Shown piece after piece: positions 61,446 through 64,000 of a stretch of 64,000 bases of DNA. The position numbers and the translations under genes were made by a program. How positions within the stretch are numbered: position 1 is the stretch's first letter; each line of letters opens with the position of its first letter. Under the pieces are notes generated by a model, which searched no databases, was not told where the DNA came from, and saw nothing but the letters and a program-made list of their open reading frames with translations. Source of the stretch: Aphanothece sp. CMT-3BRIN-NPC111 (GTDB lineage Bacteria; Cyanobacteriota; Cyanobacteriia; Cyanobacteriales; JAHHGU01); NCBI GenBank assembly GCA_019359765.1, contig JAHHGU010000006.1, forward strand, positions 87,306-151,305, read 5' to 3'.

Positions 61446-64000
61446 CTATTGTCCAATGGCACAGAAAGCAGCCCAATACTGAGGTTCGCGGAAAGGTTCT
61501 TGTTCATCGTATAACCCCAATCCCAGACGGATGTCTTCAATTTTATTTTCACTTAACCGCAGCGATCGCGTCCACTTTAAGAATTCTGGCTGTGTGGTAT
61601 TTTTTAACCAGCATTGCGCTTGGTTGAGGGCTACTGCTACCAGTGAAGCATTTGTAGGCAAACGATGCTTATCCTGTTGACTAAGAAGTTCCAGCAGAAT
61701 TTCGTAGAACTTAATCATCAAAAACGCTGTGGCGAAGTCATCGACACACCAAAGGCTACAGACGACGCTGAGACTGCCTGCATATAAAAAGCCACTTGGT
61801 AAACCGATATATTCATCAAGTAGATTAGTAGAATCTATCAACCCTGTTTCGCAAGCGGAGAGGGTGACAAGTCGGCATTGGGGCAATTCCAGAGAGGCAA
61901 AGATTTCTTGCAGAGTGAGGCATTTTTCCGGGTTGGCTTTGCGCCCATTTCGCAAAGTGAGATATTTAGTATCTTCCTGTTGATCTTGTTCCCCTCTCCC
62001 TTGTTGGGATAGAGGCTGGGGGTGAGGGGATTGGTTGAAAGTGGGCAATTCTAGAGATTCTGCCAAAATTAGCGAGGAGAGTAGGGGAGAGTGAGAGTTA
62101 AATGAACCGTGACACGAAAAGTGGGCGTAGCTAGCGCGACGGAGGATTTCTAAATTATCCGGTTGGTTGAAAGCTGCTTTGGTGGCTGTTTTTCCGGGGA
62201 GGATGTGAGAGGGATTAAAAGTGCGTTTAATGGTTTCTACTTCTATATCTGTGTAGGCAAGATCTAGGGTGGGGTTTTGGATGGCAAATAAAGGGCGCGT
62301 ATCACTTGCTGGGCGTTGTCGGGTTTGCACTCGTTGCAGCAGTTGGCAACTGGGGGCGTAGCGGACACCGTTTGAGAAGCCGTCTAAGAGAATTGTGGAT
62401 GTTTCTGTTGTTTGTTCTCTATTCTTACGCCTAACTTCTAAGGCATGAAGTGGGAATAAATGCAGGTAGCGATGGGGAATCAAAATCAACTGCTGGCAGT
62501 GGTCGAGGCAGGGGCGGTTAATAATAGTATCGAGGCGCAATATCTGAGAGAGTGTAGCCAGTCTCTCTGCAAGGGTGTTTTGCCTTGAATCGCGGTAGGT
62601 GTCGAGATATTCATCCTTCCAGGCTTCTAGTTTTTCTAAGTCTTCAGTATCGAACTGCTCAACTTCTATGCTGTCGTGGGTGATGATGAAAGTCTGGAAG
62701 CCTTTGCTGCCGATATGCCATTCTAAAATAGCGGCGTCGGCATCAAGCAGAGTGCGAATTTCCGCAAGGTGGATCGGTTCGACTCGCTGGGTAAGGGTGA
62801 ATTCGGGATCTAGATGCTTTATCTGGTTGAGGAGTTCGCCGAGTTCACGCTGGGAAGCTTGCAATGCTTGGCGCTGAGTGTCGATGTATTGGCGACTGAA
62901 ACTGGGGGAATCGCCAGCGCGTTGTACCCCTGCTTGCCTCTCATTAGTAAGTGGAGATTCCAGATCTCCCTCTTGCCCTCCGTTAGCAAGAGGTGATGAG
63001 TTTATCTCTTCTAATAATTGTTGCTGGACAGAGATTTGGCGGCGGAGGCGATCTAACTGCTGGCGGATTGCTGGGGGGATATTGCCTTTGGGGTAGAGAT
63101 CGCGGTTTTCCAGGAGTTCTACCAAAGTGCGGGATTTGCTGCGCTCGACGGTTTCAATTGCCCGCTCTAAATGATTGGCGTTGATGCAGGCTTGCACCAT
63201 CTTCTCATAAACATCCAGCGCTGCTTCTAGTATCTCCCGCTTGCGACCCTCGGATGTTACCCATTCGCGGCTTTGTTCGACTGCGGCAATGGCTGCTCCG
63301 TAGCCTTGCATGGCTTCTTGCCACAAACCCGCACTCAAGGCGGTGTTGCCAAGGTTGCGTCCGGTTCTGCGACATTCAATCGGATCGGTAGTAGGGGTGT
63401 AAATTTCCAGGGCAGATTGGAACGCCTGCACTGCTTCTGGCAAGCGTTGTACATCTCTGTAGGCAACACCTAGATTATTTTGCGTCATTGCCCATTGAAT
63501 AGGAAATGCCTCGCGGGTGTAGACTTGCAAAGCGGCAGAGTAAGCAGCTGTCGCCTGTTCGAGATTTTGGGTCTTGTCCCCCCGTATCCTGTCGCTGTAG
63601 GCAATACCCAGATTATTTTGCGTCGTTGCCCATTCAATAGGAAATGCTTCGCGGGTGTAGACTTGCAAAGCGGCAGAGTAAGCAGCGATCGCCTGTTCAA
63701 GATTTTGGGCCTTGTCCCCCCCTATCCTGTTTCTGTAGGCAATACCTAGATTATTTTGCGCCATTGCCCAATCAATAGGAAATGCCTCGCGGGTGAGGAT
63801 TTGCAAAGCGGCAGAGTAAGCAGCGGTCGCCTGTTCAAGATTTTGGGTCTTGTCCCCCCGTATCCGGTTGCTGTAGTCAATACCCAGATTATTTTGCGTC
63901 GTTGCCCATTCAATAGGAAATGCTTCGCGGGTGTTGACTTGCAAAGCGGCAGAGTAAGCAGCGATCGCCTGTTCAAGATTTTGGGCCTTGTCCCCCCGTA
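61446..64000 (-). CDS. TPR-CHAT domain protein, 5' end beyond the window
   Basis: TPR-like 46-aa repeats then CHAT core ASYAHFSCHGSFN and LVTLSACETGL; repeats run off the window edge. Confidence 0.9.
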   Translation of the reverse strand, partial: RGDKAQNLEQAIAAYSAALQVNTREAFPIEWATTQNNLGIDYSNRIRGDKTQNLEQATAAYSAALQILTREAFPIDWAMAQNNLGIAYRNRIGGDKAQNLEQAIAAYSAALQVYTREAFPIEWATTQNNLGIAYSDRIRGDKTQNLEQATAAYSAALQVYTREAFPIQWAMTQNNLGVAYRDVQRLPEAVQAFQSALEIYTPTTDPIECRRTGRNLGNTALSAGLWQEAMQGYGAAIAAVEQSREWVTSEGRKREILEAALDVYEKMVQACINANHLERAIETVERSKSRTLVELLENRDLYPKGNIPPAIRQQLDRLRRQISVQQQLLEEINSSPLANGGQEGDLESPLTNERQAGVQRAGDSPSFSRQYIDTQRQALQASQRELGELLNQIKHLDPEFTLTQRVEPIHLAEIRTLLDADAAILEWHIGSKGFQTFIITHDSIEVEQFDTEDLEKLEAWKDEYLDTYRDSRQNTLAERLATLSQILRLDTIINRPCLDHCQQLILIPHRYLHLFPLHALEVRRKNREQTTETSTILLDGFSNGVRYAPSCQLLQRVQTRQRPASDTRPLFAIQNPTLDLAYTDIEVETIKRTFNPSHILPGKTATKAAFNQPDNLEILRRASYAHFSCHGSFNSHSPLLSSLILAESLELPTFNQSPHPQPLSQQGRGEQDQQEDTKYLTLRNGRKANPEKCLTLQEIFASLELPQCRLVTLSACETGLIDSTNLLDEYIGLPSGFLYAGSLSVVCSLWCVDDFATAFLMIKFYEILLELLSQQDKHRLPTNASLVAVALNQAQCWLKNTTQPEFLKWTRSLRLSENKIEDIRLGLGLYDEQEPFREPQYWAAFCAIGQ
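63480..64000 (-). repeat. 138-bp tandem repeats encoding 46-aa TPR-like units
   Basis: AATAGGAAATGC landmarks at 63498, 63636, 63774 and 63912, an exact 138-bp period. Confidence 0.95.

Noticed and set aside
63480-64000. Periodic repeats as a CRISPR array
   Set aside because: Period is 138 bp, a multiple of three, with no unique spacers; it encodes TPR-like units in an open frame
1-64000. tRNA or rRNA genes
   Set aside because: No convincing T-loop/acceptor combinations or rRNA sequence seen by eye; a tRNAscan-SE run would settle this

Overview
This 64-kb window is chromosomal DNA from a cyanobacterium, probably filamentous. The evidence is abundant HIP1 GCGATCGC sites, petG, cytM, a cyanobacterial Omp85 protein, two DUF3370 genes, a HetZ-like protein and many heptanucleotide STRR repeats. 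Most of the window is ordinary conserved genes: M61 peptidase, Crp regulator, HhoA-type protease, lipid-A-disaccharide-synthase-like protein, Ser/Thr kinase, MHYT/PAS sensor kinase with response regulator, subtilase, pdxH, AI-2E transporter, scpA, NDP-sugar synthase, speA, cysH, hisH, rsmD, petG and cytM. The most interesting region is a DNA phosphorothioation (dnd) island at about 8.4-20.35 kb. It carries dndC, dndD, dndE and a dnd-associated methyltransferase, together with three divergent DGQHR (DndB-like) genes. One of these is tightly coupled to a GIY-YIG-like nuclease candidate, and no dndFGH is visible, so this may be an unusual dnd variant. A second candidate system is a TPR-CHAT protease operon at the right edge. 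I also see a small mobile repeat (about 92 bp, apparent TGACM target duplications) that forms the translation start region of scpA, an orphan TnpB with a degenerate zinc ribbon, and several genes whose ends are formed by dispersed repeats. All family calls come from reading the translations. No database search was run.
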